From Aristolochia californica (taxonomy: Eukaryota > Streptophyta > Magnoliopsida > Piperales > Aristolochiaceae), in contig JARWKL010000006.1 in assembly GCA_029961685.1 (NCBI GenBank), forward strand, positions 10,298,748 through 10,362,747: a stretch of DNA of 64,000 bases, in the 5' to 3' direction. The notes under the pieces were generated by a model. That model saw nothing but the letters and a program-made list of their open reading frames with translations. It was not told the DNA's origin and ran no database searches. Of this stretch, positions 21,574 through 32,340 are shown piece after piece (position 1 is the stretch's first letter; every line of letters begins with the position of its first letter). The position numbers and the translations under genes are program-made.

Positions 21574-21849
21574 CTAAAAGTTTTTGCCTATAGATAATTT
21601 ATTTCGGGATATTGTCCAAGCTTGTTCAACATCTTTCCATGTCCGGAATTTTCTATGAGAATTTTTGGGGAATCCTATGACTTGTGCTTGAGCTTCTTCC
21701 CAGCTGTCATATATTCTTGTTTGTCTTCCAATGAAGACAACATACCAGTACTTTTGTTTTTGTTTTGGTATTCCGTATGTACTTGTAGAGGCTTCTCCAA
21801 TCGAAGTTGTTTCTACATGGGGGTATACGGTTTCCTCTTGGTTCATCCT
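21574..21849 (-). pseudogene. Viroplasmin (Cauli_VI / RNase H1 N-terminal type) domain
   Basis: A 90-codon frame contains KYWYVVFIGRQTRIYDSWEE, QVIGFPKNSHRKF and DVEQAW, an unmistakable Cauli_VI fold (the hybrid-binding domain also found in eukaryotic RNase H1 and in the CaMV transactivator). In A1 it lies upstream of the coat protein, not after RT as in caulimoviruses. It ends in a stop, with coat-protein-like sequence continuing in other frames. A2 and A3 lack this part because their 5' regions are deleted, so the order rests on one copy. Confidence 0.85.
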
Positions 21850-22326
21850 ATAGATTTATCTTTATAGACTGAGAACCAAATCTTCTAAGAATTTCTTAGA
21901 TAGCATATTCTTAAAGTTCGAGTTGTTCAATCCTGATTTGATGTTTCAGGCCTTTGATAACTCGTTTTAATCCTACTGGACCGAGTCCTAAGAATCGTCC
22001 ATCTCAGATTATTCTTCTTCCTTCATTGTTGTATTCTACAACTAAAGGATTTTCTTCTAACTCTTTGAGTCTGGCTTGAACTCGTAAAAGCCGATCTTTT
22101 AATTGAAAATCCAAACCTTCAGGAATTCAATCTAATTATCATACCTTCTTGGCATGATATTTGCTCGCAGTTGCAAGTAATTGATAAGTGTTATCGTTGG
22201 ATTAGACCTAATTTGTTCCATATTGGAACTCTTGGTTTTAGGTACATTTGTGAATTACAAATGTTACTTAGGATGTGATCAGCTTTGGGTCGTATCATAT
22301 TAGGCCTGCAGTCGCTGTTGTCTCTT
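21850..22326 (-). other. EPRV-A1 segment between PBS array and viroplasmin domain
   Basis: No long ORF. The minus strand has short coding-like stretches (for example ELVKADLLIENPNLQ-like sequence near 22070) but nothing I can name. No movement-protein motif was seen, although this is a place where one might be expected. Confidence 0.4.
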
Positions 22327-22552
22327 CTGATATCATTTTAAACACAATAACTACAACAACATAATATGATGCCAAAAGCACTATTGCTCTGATACCATTT
22401 TAAACACAACGATTACAATAGCCTAATATGATACCAAAAGTACTATTGCTCTGATACTATTTTATAGCAATGAGACTATAACAGCCTAATATGATATCAT
22501 AATCACTATTGCTCTGATACCAATTTCAAACAACGGGAACACACTGAAATTT
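22327..22552 (-). repeat. Tandem array carrying PBS-like sites, copy 1
   Basis: Three full units and one partial unit of 62-63 bp. Each begins on the plus strand with TCTGATAYCA and ends with CACTATTGC, so the minus strand shows GGTATCAGAGCAATAG at unit borders, the core of the tRNA-Met primer-binding site. Units differ by scattered changes; some sites are degraded. Similar arrays are at 23185-23480 and 29706-29892. Confidence 0.8.
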
Positions 22553-23184
22553 ATGATAGGAGATGGGGGATGCAGAAAATAACACTGACTCACACAATAC
22601 TATTCATATAGTCTTATTCATATATACCTATCATTTCACCAATAATTATACCGCTAGTTCCTACCATATGTCACTGCTATTTACTCGTTTGTGTCAATTT
22701 TTAATAGCTATGCAATAGGCCCAACATGACTTCTACTGCTACTCAAAGCTTCTTTGGGGTTTGACCCTATTCCTGTCGGCTTGCCACCTCGTGGGCAATC
22801 GTTTATACGTCCTCACGATTTTGAAAGGTCCCCAATCCGTGCATGTCAACCGTTACGGCTATGGATGCTTCAGTAGGGTAGAGCACAATTCCATTTCGTT
22901 TTCTACCTCGTTGCGTAGCCAAATAATTTCAAGTCTCTAGCTTCTGTCCTATTTGGCACTATTTTGATACTATTACTATTTATGAGTGAATAGTAAACAT
23001 GAATAGTATTCATGAACAGTAAAAATGAACAGTACTTTAGAATAGTAAAAACAAACACTGTGGAGATTCATATGTGGAAGATGAACAGTATCAACTTTCA
23101 CTGTACGAATTGAAATATTACAAATATGGGAAAATATAAAATATTTTTTGACAAAAAGTAAAAATATTACATATCCTTAAAAAA
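22553..23184 (-). repeat. EPRV-A leader, extra copy
   Basis: Homologous over its length to 23490-24150 and 6479-7100. With the array at 22327-22552 it forms a unit of about 0.9 kb (leader plus PBS array) present twice in tandem between the A2 promoter and the A1 coding region. No coding function. Confidence 0.75.
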
Positions 23185-23489
23185 GGATACCATTTTAAAA
23201 CAACTACTACAACAGCCTAATATGATACCAAAAGCACTATTGCTCTGATACCATTTTAAAACAATGGGACTATAACGGCATAATATGATGCCAAAAATAC
23301 TATTGCTCTGATACCATTTTTAAAAACAACAGGACTACAACAGCCTAATATGATACCAAAAGCACTATTGCTCTTATACCATTTCAAACAATATAAACTA
23401 CAATAGCCTAATATAATACCAAAAGCACTATTTCTCTGATACCATTTTTAAACACAACACCTATAACAGCGGAAATACACGAATGCACA
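23185..23489 (-). repeat. Tandem array carrying PBS-like sites, copy 2
   Basis: About four units plus a partial one of the same 62-63 bp repeat, again with TGGTATCAGAGCAATAG on the minus strand in the better kept units. One unit reads TATAAGAGC instead of TATCAGAGC. Confidence 0.8.
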
Positions 23490-24235
23490 CTGACAACTAT
23501 TGGTGCAACAGGGAAGGGGGTAGCAGAAAACAACTATAACTCTCACAATACTATTGATACAGTCCTATTCATACATTCCTATCATTTAACCATTAATATT
23601 ACCGCTAGTTCCTACCACATGTCATTGTTATTTACTCATTTGTCTATTTTTAATAGTTATTTAATAGGCCCAACATGACTTCTACTGTTACTCAGAACTT
23701 CTTCGGGGTTTGACCCTATTCCTACTGGCTTACCACTACGTGGGTAATCATTATATGTCCTCATAGTTTTCAGAGGTCTCCAAGCCGTGCATGTCAACCG
23801 TTGCAGCTCCATGGCTGCTTCAGTAGGGTAGAACACAACTCCATTTCATTTTCTACCTAGGAGCGTAGCCGAATAATTCCAAGTCTCTAGGTTCTGTCCT
23901 ATTTGGCACTATTTCGATGTTTTTACTATTGACGAGTGAACAGTAAACATAAATAGTAAACATGAACAATAATCATAAACAGTAAAAATGAATAGTACTT
24001 TGGCATAGTAACTTTTGAATAGTAAAAACAAACACTATGGAGATTTATATATATGCAGAACATGAACAATAACAACAAATACTATACGAATTGAAATATT
24101 ACAAACAAGCAAAAATATAAAATATAGTTAAACAAAAAAAAACCATACATATCCTTAAAAAAGGAAAATAAAAACTACATATCTACATAACTCCCGAAGT
24201 TGCCAACCGTGCTACCAGACGGTTCCCTCTTTACT
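23490..24235 (-). other. EPRV-A2 leader
   Basis: Non-coding, with repeated ACTGTTCAT / TTTACTGTTCAC motifs on the minus strand near 23935-24000. It lies downstream of the TATA box at 24378-24384 and leads into the PBS array. Confidence 0.7.
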
Positions 24236-24600
24236 ACATAGCCATTACGGCTGTTTTGCACATACCGTGCTTTAAGGAACTTGCAGGAGGATGCTCGCCA
24301 GAAATGACCTTCTTCTTCTTCTTTGAATGAAAGAGTGAAGTATTTTTCGAATGTCTCAACAATTGGGAGAGCTTCGGTTTTATAGTCGCGGGGGATTTTT
24401 TCTTTCCTCTTCTACCCATAATTGAAGGGTCTATGTTTAAAGACAAAGGGTAACCTTGGTCCTTTGGGTTTTCCTTTTCTGCCCTTGCATTATTACCTTT
24501 CGGGTCTGAAACTAGGGGTAGTAAAGACTTTTCTTCTTGTGACATCATCATGCTGACGTACAAGAATCTTTTGTGGCCACCTTTGCTGACCTTTGATTTT
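24236..24600 (-). promoter_or_regulatory. EPRV-A2 promoter, TATA at 24378-24384
   Basis: The minus strand reads GCGACTATAAAACCGAAG. About 170 bp upstream (24540-24557) lie TGACATCATCATGCTGACGT on the plus strand: two TGAC half-sites, one a full TGACG, an as-1-like arrangement. The start of transcription would fall near 24350, in the conserved stretch after AGCTCTCCCAA. Inferred from position and conservation with A1 and A3. Confidence 0.6.
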
Positions 24601-25320
24601 GTCTTTTGCTTGAGTGGATGCTGACTCTTTGGCAGTAGTGTCTGCTGACATGGCTGCTGAATATTCATTCGGATAGTTGCCCTTTTGTGCACAATCTACA
24701 GGTGTGCTCTTTTGGAAACGTCTTCTATGCCATCTTGTTGAAGCTTTCCTTTGTATTTTTGTTGAAGGGAATATTTCCTCTGAGGAGTTTCTTCAGCGTT
24801 TCTTTTGAGACTTTTCTGAACAGGTACAGGAGTCTCCTTTTAGATTTTCGCGACAATCGTAAGTGGGATGGATGTCTTGTAGTTAAGCTTTTCTTTTTCT
24901 GAACCGGCTGTTGTATGAACTATGTCAGATTCTTGAGCCCTTGGATACTCCATGTTGGCCAGACTGCTTTGGGGTATGGCTTCCCCTTTGGAATATGTCT
25001 AGGACCATATTCCTTTGTAGCTTCACCTTCTTTGATGCCTTCATGTGTCACGACAGAAATGCTTGGGAACATTTTGATGTCAGTAACAATTTCAGCAATA
25101 CAGGAAATGAAATTAATTCGAATTACTTCATTATTTTTATGGAGATAAAACTTTTGCAAGCCTCCATAATCTCTTTTGGCATCTTCTCCAAAACCGATAA
25201 ATCGGTGGACTGAATCATTATCTACGTTATGAATCCATAGGTGTAAAGTATGGACACATATTTTGAGTCTATCTCATGACTCAGTTTCACTTGATTCCAA
25301 CTGTTGCTAGATTCAGTGGA
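24601..25320 (-). pseudogene. EPRV-A2 downstream ORF, C-terminal part
   Basis: Same protein as 12872-13684: EIDSKYVSILYTYGFI, LEKMPKEIMEACKSF, INFISCIAEIVTDIKMFPSI, GKPYPKAVWPTWSIQGLKNL, then Lys-rich sequence (KKLLRGNIPSTKIQRK). Broken by several frame changes. The plus-strand ORFs over it are shadows. Confidence 0.5.
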
Positions 25321-26100
25321 GAAAAAGGGAGTGTTCATCCCTTGTCCGATTTGCTCATTCCATCTCTAGAATTGAACGGTATGATCGAATTCAATTTTTT
25401 AATGAATGCTTTCTCTAGCTTATTTAGACTTTGCAACCTTGTAAACTCAGACGGGGTAACCAATTTTTTCTTGAATGAAAATTCATTCGCAGACAAGTCC
25501 ATTTCCTTCAAAGATGGATCCATTGTGACTTCCTTTCCAACTCGAGACAAGCAGGTAGAAGTCCCTGATTCCAATTTTGATGAAATCGTTAGGTTTCATT
25601 TCTAGCTCTAGACTGGCAGGTAGAAATCCCTTATTCCCCTATCTTCAAAGAAGATTGGGTTGTGGGTTCCTTCTCATGCCTGGCATGACCGGTAGAAATC
25701 CTGGGTCAACCTGTGTTTATCAAAACACTACAGTCATCCGTCTGCTTGTTAGCAGACGTTGTTGCTTCCTTTTCTCGCGATGGAGATCCAGTAGAAGTCC
25801 CAGAGGAGCTTGGCATATCATGTCGTTTGGTGAGTTCTTTTAACTCTACGGTTAATTCCTTAACCTTGAGTTCTAAAATTTCTCTACTTAACCCGTAATG
25901 GTGCACGGTTCTCGAATATGTCTCCTCATTCAGAGAGAACTAAAAGACTGTCAAATAGAGATTGTAAAGTTTAGAACAATACCTTGAGAGTGGCAATTGC
26001 TGCTGCTAGGTCCTTCAATGTGTTGCTAAGGGAATCCTTTTTTAACTGTCTGTAACACAAGAAAATTCTCGAGTGAGAGTATCAGGTAAATCAAATATTT
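25321..26100 (-). pseudogene. EPRV-A2 downstream ORF N-terminal part and RNase H end
   Basis: Minus strand: the last RNase H codons (LTREFSC, about 26075-26055), then the downstream ORF with LKVKELTVELKELTKRHD, MPSSSGTSTGSPSREKEATT, STGHARHEKE, FSFKKKLVTPSEFTRLQSL and SRDGMSKSDKG. The repeated TSTC/ISTC-x-SRA motif occurs three or four times. The product is the same as in A1 and A3; role unknown. Confidence 0.55.
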
Positions 26101-26215
26101 CTCCTTAACATAAAGGACATAATTTATTACGACTATGACAAAGTGGAAAATCACCATGCTGGCTGCATCATTGTATACTTGGAAAAAGAAAGCATTTTTG
26201 GATATGTTAAGTTTG
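26101..26215. other. Unassigned junction sequence in A2
   Basis: About 115 bp between the RNase H end and the coat-protein tail. It marks where protease, RT and most of RNase H were lost. I cannot place it in either viral family. Confidence 0.4.
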
Positions 26216-27892
26216 TAGAGGCTACATGCTCTATTTTTAGGTGCAGACTCAGTTAGTGCCTAAAGAGTCCGACATATTTTTTGAGTTTTTTGTGGTGGAG
26301 GACTCAGTCTGTGGATGAAGTTCATATACTTCATCTTCTGACTGGATGTCATCGTAATGGATGATTTCCAATATGTTTTCTTCGGCTAGTATCATGTAGG
26401 TATTATATTGCAATTTTTTATTATCATTTGGATAATCGCGTGCGAGATGTCATTCTTTCTGGCATATCCAACATTTACATTTGCTTGGGGGTTTCCCCTG
26501 TCAGCAATATGCATTTGACCCTTACTGGATGTGGTGGGGCCAGAGATTGTTCTTTTTCTAAAGTATCTCTTTCGGGGAGTATACCTAGATTTTGAACATG
26601 GTTGTATCCTAAAGTTTTTCTTATGAAATTTCTCAGGATATTTTATTTTCTTAAGATAGTTTGTTTTACAACTATAAGCTCTTACATTTTTGTTATGGTT
26701 AGAACAACATAATGTTTGTTTGTGTGCCTTACTAATTTTCTTTTGTAGTTTTTGGGCTTCACAGACATTTGCCAACATGTCAAGTAAAAATCTATGTCTT
26801 CTTCCAAGAGTATCAAAATTTAGGAAGTTATCCTTGGTTAAAGTACCAAGTTTTGGATTATTTTGCCAATATTTTGTAATGTAGAATTTTTTAGCTACAT
26901 GTTCAAAAGGTTCTGGCAATTTTGAATAAAAGATAGACAGATAAGTTTTTTGATCATCCTTTTGCAATTTATAGAAGTAACTTGCCAATTCGAAATAATA
27001 CTTCTCATAAAAACAAATGTTACAGATAAGTAACTTGTTTAGTTTTTGAAGAGTTTCTAAACATTTTATTTGTTTAGTACTCTCATTGTGAGCTTCTAGG
27101 GTTGGATGTATTCTTAGAAATTCTTTTGATATCTTAGCCACTAATATTAGCATTGAGGCTATAGATGTTGATGTTGCTCTTTTTTCGTCTCCGGGAAGTT
27201 GTTCCACGAATGAGCTACATTACCCTGTAAAGCATGGGTAAACAAATTAAATGCAGAATCCTTATCCCAAGATTCATGCATGTTTGCAGCATTGCTGATG
27301 CTTCTTTCCCATTCTTTAAGGACCTTTTCTCCATCCTTGGGGCAATCCAAGTTGAGATAAAATCCAAAAGGGTTTATGCTATCTATGGTTTGGTGTCCCT
27401 TAGTAGCATGTGATGGATTGACATTTGTGTATTTTTTAGAATACCTTTGTCCTCCCAGAGATATTTTGGAGTGGGAGAAACTCTCTCTTTCTTGAGAGTG
27501 AACCGTTGTGCGGTTTCAGAAGTTATCTAGAAAGCTATCTTCCATGTGGGTATCACGTACCCTTGAAGTTTCTGCTTTATGTTGGTTACTATAGCGAAGC
27601 ATTCGAAATCTTTTACCAAGATCATACGCCTGTTTGTTTTTAGTAGAGCAGTCTATTTTCTTAGTATTTTCTATTGCAACTTCATCAGATTCCCATGCCT
27701 CTGGTTCACTATCTTGTTGCTCTTTTTGTTTACTAGAGGAAGGTTTTTCCTCTTGAACAAAAGAAATCAGTTGGTGACCAAAAGTATTATATTCTGTGTA
27801 AAGTTCATCATCTGTAGAGGATGATGCTTTTGAAGCGATCCTAAAAACAAATTGTTCTGGATCTTTTTTCCTAGGTGCAAAGGAGATTGTTC
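26216..27892 (-). pseudogene. EPRV-A2 coat protein
   Basis: The longest frame (27207-26392, 271 codons) covers the core: ISKEFLRIHPTLEAHNEST, ASYFYKLQKDDQKTYLSIFY, VAKKFYITKYWQNNPKLGTL, DTLGRRHRFLLDMLANVCEA and the basic SRYTPRKRYFRKRTISGP. The zinc knuckle (about 26470-26430) is broken by a stop and a Cys-to-Tyr change. Upstream frames (27350-27159, 27965-27516) give the N-terminal region with KPSSSKQKEQQDSEPEAW and the GKRFRMLR stretch. The frame at 27965 starts in antisense sequence beyond the inversion point at 27893, so its first 24 codons are artificial. Confidence 0.78.
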
Positions 27893-28590
27893 TTGTCATG
27901 AGATAGACTCCAAATATGCATCCATACTTTACACATATGGATTCATAAAGCAGATAATGATTCACTGCACCTACTTATCAGTTTTGGAGAAGATGCAAAA
28001 AGAGATTATCGAAAGTTTTATCTCCATAACAAAAAGTAAAGGAATTTGAATTAATTTTGTTTCTTGTATTGTTGAAATTGTTACTGACATCAAAATGTTC
28101 CCAGGCATTTCTGTCATGAAATTTGAAGGCATCAAAGGTGGCGAAGCCACAAAATAATATGATCCCAAACATATTCCAAAGGTGAAGCCATGCCCCGAAG
28201 CAGTCTGGCCAACCAGGCGTATCCAATGGCTCAAGAATTTGACATAGCTCATACAACACCTGGTTCAGAAAAGGAAAAACTTTATCTACAAGACATCCAT
28301 CCCACTGACGATTGTCGAGAAAAGCTACAAGGAGACTCCTGCAACTGTTTAGAAAAGTCTCAAAGAAACGCTGAAGAAACTCTTCAGAGGAAATATTCCC
28401 TTCAACAAAAATACAAAGGAAAACTTCTGCAAGATGGCACAGAAGATGTTTCCAAAAGAGCACACCTGTAGATTGTGCACAGAAAGACAGTTGTCCGAAT
28501 GAATAGTCAACAGCCATATCAGTAGACACTATAGCCAACAAGTCAGCAGCCACTCAGGCAAAAGACAAAATCAAAGCTTAGCATAGGCGG
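27893..28590 (+). pseudogene. EPRV-A3 downstream ORF, C-terminal part
   Basis: Plus-strand copy of the protein at 12872-13684 and 24601-25320: CHEIDSKYASILYTYGFIKQ, KEIIESFISITKSKGI, VTDIKMFPGISVMKFEGIK, EAVWPTRRIQWLKNL, ETLKKLFRGNIPSTKIQRK. Stops near 28050, 28155 and 28245 break it. It lies immediately upstream of the promoter. Confidence 0.5.
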
Positions 28591-28830
28591 CTACAAAAGA
28601 TTCATGTACGTCAGCATGATGGTGTCACAAGAAGAAAAGTTTTTACTACCCCTGCTTTCGGCGCTGAAAGGTAATAATGCAAGGGCAGGAAAGAAAAACC
28701 AAAAAGACAAAAGTTACCATTTGTCTTTAAACACAGACCATTCAATTAAGGGTAGAAGAGGAAAGAAAAAATCCGTCGTGGCTATAAAACCGAAGCTCTC
28801 CCAATGTTGAGAAATTCGAAAAATACTCCA
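28591..28830 (+). promoter_or_regulatory. EPRV-A3 promoter, TATA at 28783-28789
   Basis: TGGCTATAAAACCGAAGC forms the TATA box; TACGTCAGCATGATGGTGTCA at 28607-28627 gives two half-sites of an as-1-like element 160-170 bp upstream. Same layout as A1 and A2. Confidence 0.6.
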
Positions 28831-29705
28831 CTCTTTCATTCAAAGAAGAAGAAGGCAATTTCCGGCGAGCATCTTCCGGCAAAGTCCTTAAAGCACGGTA
28901 TGTGCAAAACAACCGTAATGGATGAGTAGTAAAGAGGGAGCCAACTGGTAGCACGGTCAGTAACTTCGGGAGTTATGTAGATATGTAGTTTTTTTTCCTT
29001 TTTTAAGGATATTTATTGTTTTTTGTTTTGTTTGAAAATATTTTAAATTTCCTTTTTTTTAAATATTTTATATTTCTGCATGTTTGTAATATTTTAATTT
29101 GTACAATGAATTTTTTTACTGTTCATCTTCCGCATCTATATATGAAGAATCTCCACAGTGTTTGTTTTTACTATTCTAAATTTACTGTTCATAATTACTA
29201 TTCATGTTTACTATTCATGTTTACTGTTCACTCGTAAATAGTAATAGTATCAAAATAGTGCCAAATAGGACATAAGTTAGATACTTGGAATTGTTCGGCT
29301 ATGCTCCGAGGTAGAAAATATAACGGAGTTGTGCTCTACACTACTGAAGCAGCCATGAAGCCGCAACGGTTGACAAGCACGGCTTGAGGACCTTTGAAAA
29401 CCATGAGGATGTATAATGATTGCCCACATGGTGGTAAGACGGCAGGAATAGGGTCAAACCCTGAAGAAGTTCTGAGTAGCAGCAAAAGTCATGTTGGGCT
29501 TATTAAATAGCTATTAAAAATAGACACAAACGAGTAAATAGCTGTGACATGTGGTAGGAACTAGCGGTAATATTAATGGTAAAATGATAGGAATGTATGA
29601 ATAGGACTATATGAATTGTGTGAGTTAGTCATTGTTTTTCGATGCCTCCTTCCATGTTGCACCAATAGTTTTTAGTATGCATTCGTGTATTTCCGCTATT
29701 ATAGG
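28831..29705 (+). other. EPRV-A3 leader
   Basis: Plus-strand leader with TACTATTCATGTTTACTGTT repeats near 29190-29235, ending close to the PBS array. No conserved ORF. Confidence 0.65.
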
Positions 29706-29892
29706 TGTTGTGTTTAAAAATGGTATTAGAGAAATAGTGCTTTTGGTATCATATTAGGCTATTGTAGTTTATATTGTTTAAAATGGTATGAAAGCAATAG
29801 TGCTTTTGGTATTATATTAGGCTGTTGTAGTCCCATTGTTTTTAAAAATAGTATCAGAGCAATAGTGCTTTTGGTATCATATTAGGCTTTAT
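29706..29892 (+). repeat. Tandem array carrying PBS-like sites, copy 3
   Basis: Three units of about 62 bp, each with a variant of TGGTATCAGAGCAATAGTGC (TGGTATTAGAGAA, TGGTATGAAAGCA, TAGTATCAGAGCA) and TTTGGTATCATATTAGGCT. It stops abruptly at the coat-protein deletion join. Confidence 0.78.
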
Positions 29893-30882
29893 AGGGTAAT
29901 GTAGCTCATTGGTGGGACAACCTTCCCGAAGACCAAAAGCGAGCTACCTCAACATCTATCGCCAATATCTTGAAAGGATTAGTGGCAAAGATATCAAAAG
30001 AATTTTTAGAAATACATCCAATCCTAGAAGTTGACAATGAGAGAACTAAACAGAGAAAACGTTTAGAAACACTTCAAAAATTAAACAAGTTACAAATTTG
30101 TAACATTTTTTTATGAGAAGTATTATTGCGAATTTTCAAGTTACTTCTACAAACTGACAAAGGATGATCAGAAACTTTACCTGCCCATCTTTTATTCAAA
30201 ATTGCCAAAACCTTTTGCAAATGTAGCTGAAAAAGACTACATTATAAAATATTGGTAAAATAATCCAGGTTACGGTACTGTAACCATGGATAGTTTCCTA
30301 AAATTTGATACTTTAGGAAGAAGACACAAGTTTGTACAAGACATGTTTGACAAATCTCTGTGAAGCCAAAAAACTACAAAAGAAAAGTAGTAAGGCACAC
30401 AAACAAGCATTATGTAGTTTTGACCAAAAAAAAAATGTAGGAGTTTATGGTTGTAAAACCAACTATCATAAGCAAATAAAATGTCCTAAGAAATTTCATA
30501 AGAAAAAATTTAGGATACAACCAAGTTGAACATCTAGGTATACTCCCCGAAAGAGATACTTCAGAAAAAGAACAAACTTTGGCCCCACCACATCCAATAA
30601 AGGGTCAAATGCATATTGCCCAAAAGGCGAAACCCCTAAGCAAATGCAAATACTGGATATGCCAAAAAGAAGGACATTTCGCTCAAGATTGTCCAAATAC
30701 CCAGAAAACACGGCGGTAAAATCCTTACTTGTTACTCACCGAAGACAAAGGCATGGAAATCATCCATCATGATGAAATCCGGTCAGATGATCAAGTATAT
30801 GAACCTCATCTTGAAACTGGGTCTTCCACCTCAAAGAACTCAGAAAACATGTCGGACTCTTCAGGCACCTTCTCTGAATGAG
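29893..30882 (+). pseudogene. EPRV-A3 coat protein, C-terminal two thirds
   Basis: It starts at GNVAHWWDNLPEDQK-type sequence and continues ISKEFLEIHPILEVDNE, SYFYKLTKDDQKLYLPIFYS, DTLGRRHK, NLCEAKKLQKKSSKAHKQ, RKRYFRKRTNFGP. The zinc knuckle (about 30633-30690) reads KYWICQKEGHFAQDC: the first zinc-binding Cys of the knuckle is Tyr. There are several frameshifts and stops. It ends at SGTFSE, stop (30879), with the protease frame starting nearby. Confidence 0.8.
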
Positions 30883-31450
30883 TATTTGCATAAATGCAGA
30901 GCATGTAGCTTCTAGAAATTCATATATCACGGTCATGCTTAAGCTACCCGGATATATCAAATTCCATATACACCCTCTTGTAGACACAAAAAGTTCATAT
31001 TGTCTTGCTAGACAAAATTTACTGCCCACGGATCTATGGAAACCACTTGAAGTACCCCTTCAAGTAACAGTCGGCTCAGAAAAAAATATTTCTCTTCCCG
31101 TAGAAGCCCGAAACATTCTTCTCGACATTGGAGTTAAAAAATTTATGATCCCAAAAATCATTACTTTAGGACCAAAAATAAACTCAGGACCAGATTTAGT
31201 CCTCGAAAATGAATGGTTCATGTTCCACGCCCATGTTGAACAAACGCCATCATACTATAAACTTCATTGTCATACTCGACACGAAATAGATAATTCTATG
31301 GTATTTGTTTGCACAGTAAAACCCTCTAAAGCCTTTGCCATTTCTGGCAATGGAGACGTTCTCCATCAGGTCTTCAAAAAAGGCAGCAAGCAGGGTGATG
31401 AGGTTCCCCCCTTGGAATCTCTCCTACTCACAGAATCCTACAACTCATAA
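30883..31450 (+). pseudogene. EPRV-A3 aspartic protease
   Basis: A 190-codon frame (30878-31450) covers HVASRNSYITVMLKLPGYIK, PLVDTKSSYCLARQNLLP, VEARNILLDIGVKKFMIP, LGPKINSGPDLVLENEW and HVEQTPSYYKLHCHTRHEID. The catalytic DTG reads DTK, so this copy should be inactive although the frame is open. Compare A1, where DTG is kept. Confidence 0.85.
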
Positions 31451-32340
31451 GTTCAACAACTTCTGGATTCCACCTGTTCTAAGAAACCATTAGAATGGTG
31501 GAGTAAACAAAAATAATATGCCGACCTTGAACTTCTTAATCCTTAAAAATAAATTCGAGAAAAACCTATGGTTTACACTCCTTCTGATGTTGAAGAATTT
31601 TCAACAAAGATAAATAACTTGTTCACTCTAGGATTAATACATGCAAGTTATTCTCCACATACTTCTCATGCTTTTCTTGTTAGGAATCATGCAGAGATAA
31701 AACGTGGAAAAACAAGAATGGTCATTAACTATAAAAAGGTTAATGAAGCCACAAAAATGGATGGCTACTACCTTCCCAATAAAGAAAGGTTAATAGCTGC
31801 AATACGTGGAAAACAATGGTTTTCCAAGTTTGATTGCAAGTCAGGGTTTTGGCAAATTCATCTCATCGAAAGAGCTATTCCCCTTACTGCATCCAGTTGT
31901 CCTTCGGGACATTATGAGTGGCTTGTTATGCCCTCTAGGTTAAAACAAGCACCCAACATATTTCAAAGAAGAATGGACGACATCCTCAAACCATTCTTTA
32001 AATTCTGCTTAGTTTATGTTGATGACATTCTAGTCTTTTCGGAAACAAAGGATCAACATAAAGAGAAATTACTTAAGGTATTAAATGCCTTAAAAATTCT
32101 GGGATAGCACTCAACAAAAAGAAATCAGAATTGTTTAAAACTAAGATTTCTTAGGATTAAACATCTCAAAAGGAGAAATCGTTCTTCAAAATCATATTCT
32201 GGAAAAATTAGAAGTTTTTCCAAATGAGATAGAAGATGTAAAACAACTTCAACGATTCTTAGGATGCTTAACATATGTTGAAAAACTCATAAAGAATTTA
32301 ACAGAAATTAGGAAACACTTTCAACCAAAGTTAAAGAAAG
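31451..32340 (+). pseudogene. EPRV-A3 reverse transcriptase
   Basis: The frame at 31568-32107 (179 codons) shows DVEEFSTKINNLFTLGLIHA, TRMVINYKKVNEATKMDGYY, WFSKFDCKSGFWQIHLIE, GHYEWLVMPSRLKQAPNIF and the intact catalytic FCLVYVDDILVFSETKDQHK. A 1-nt frameshift near 32100 separates the thumb (SELFKT, LQRFLGCLTYVEKL). The FGL of the primer grip is changed (MPSRLKQAP). It is the best kept RT of EPRV-A. Confidence 0.9.

Larger units (their letters stand above)
6479..22326 (-). mobile_element. EPRV-A copy A1, endogenous caulimovirid, minus strand, split by two nested elements
   Basis: Reading from 22326 downward: viroplasmin domain, coat protein, an inverted coat-protein end, protease, RT, RNase H, downstream ORF, promoter and leader, ending at 6479. 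The continuity is shown by the two insertions whose flanks join perfectly: gypsy-1 with GTAAC on both sides and gypsy-2 with AGAAG on both sides. Removing both leaves a viral unit of roughly 7.2 kb. It has no LTRs, and no integrase was recognised, as expected for Caulimoviridae. It is inactive: many stops and a changed RT active site. The genus cannot be set by eye. Confidence 0.8.

Noticed and set aside
22327..23489. CRISPR-like appearance of regularly spaced repeats
   Set aside because: Units are contiguous 62-63 bp tandem repeats in a plant pararetrovirus, without spacers or cas genes.
27978..28553. Minus-strand ORF of 191 codons
   Set aside because: Shadow of the A3 downstream ORF and its promoter-proximal region.
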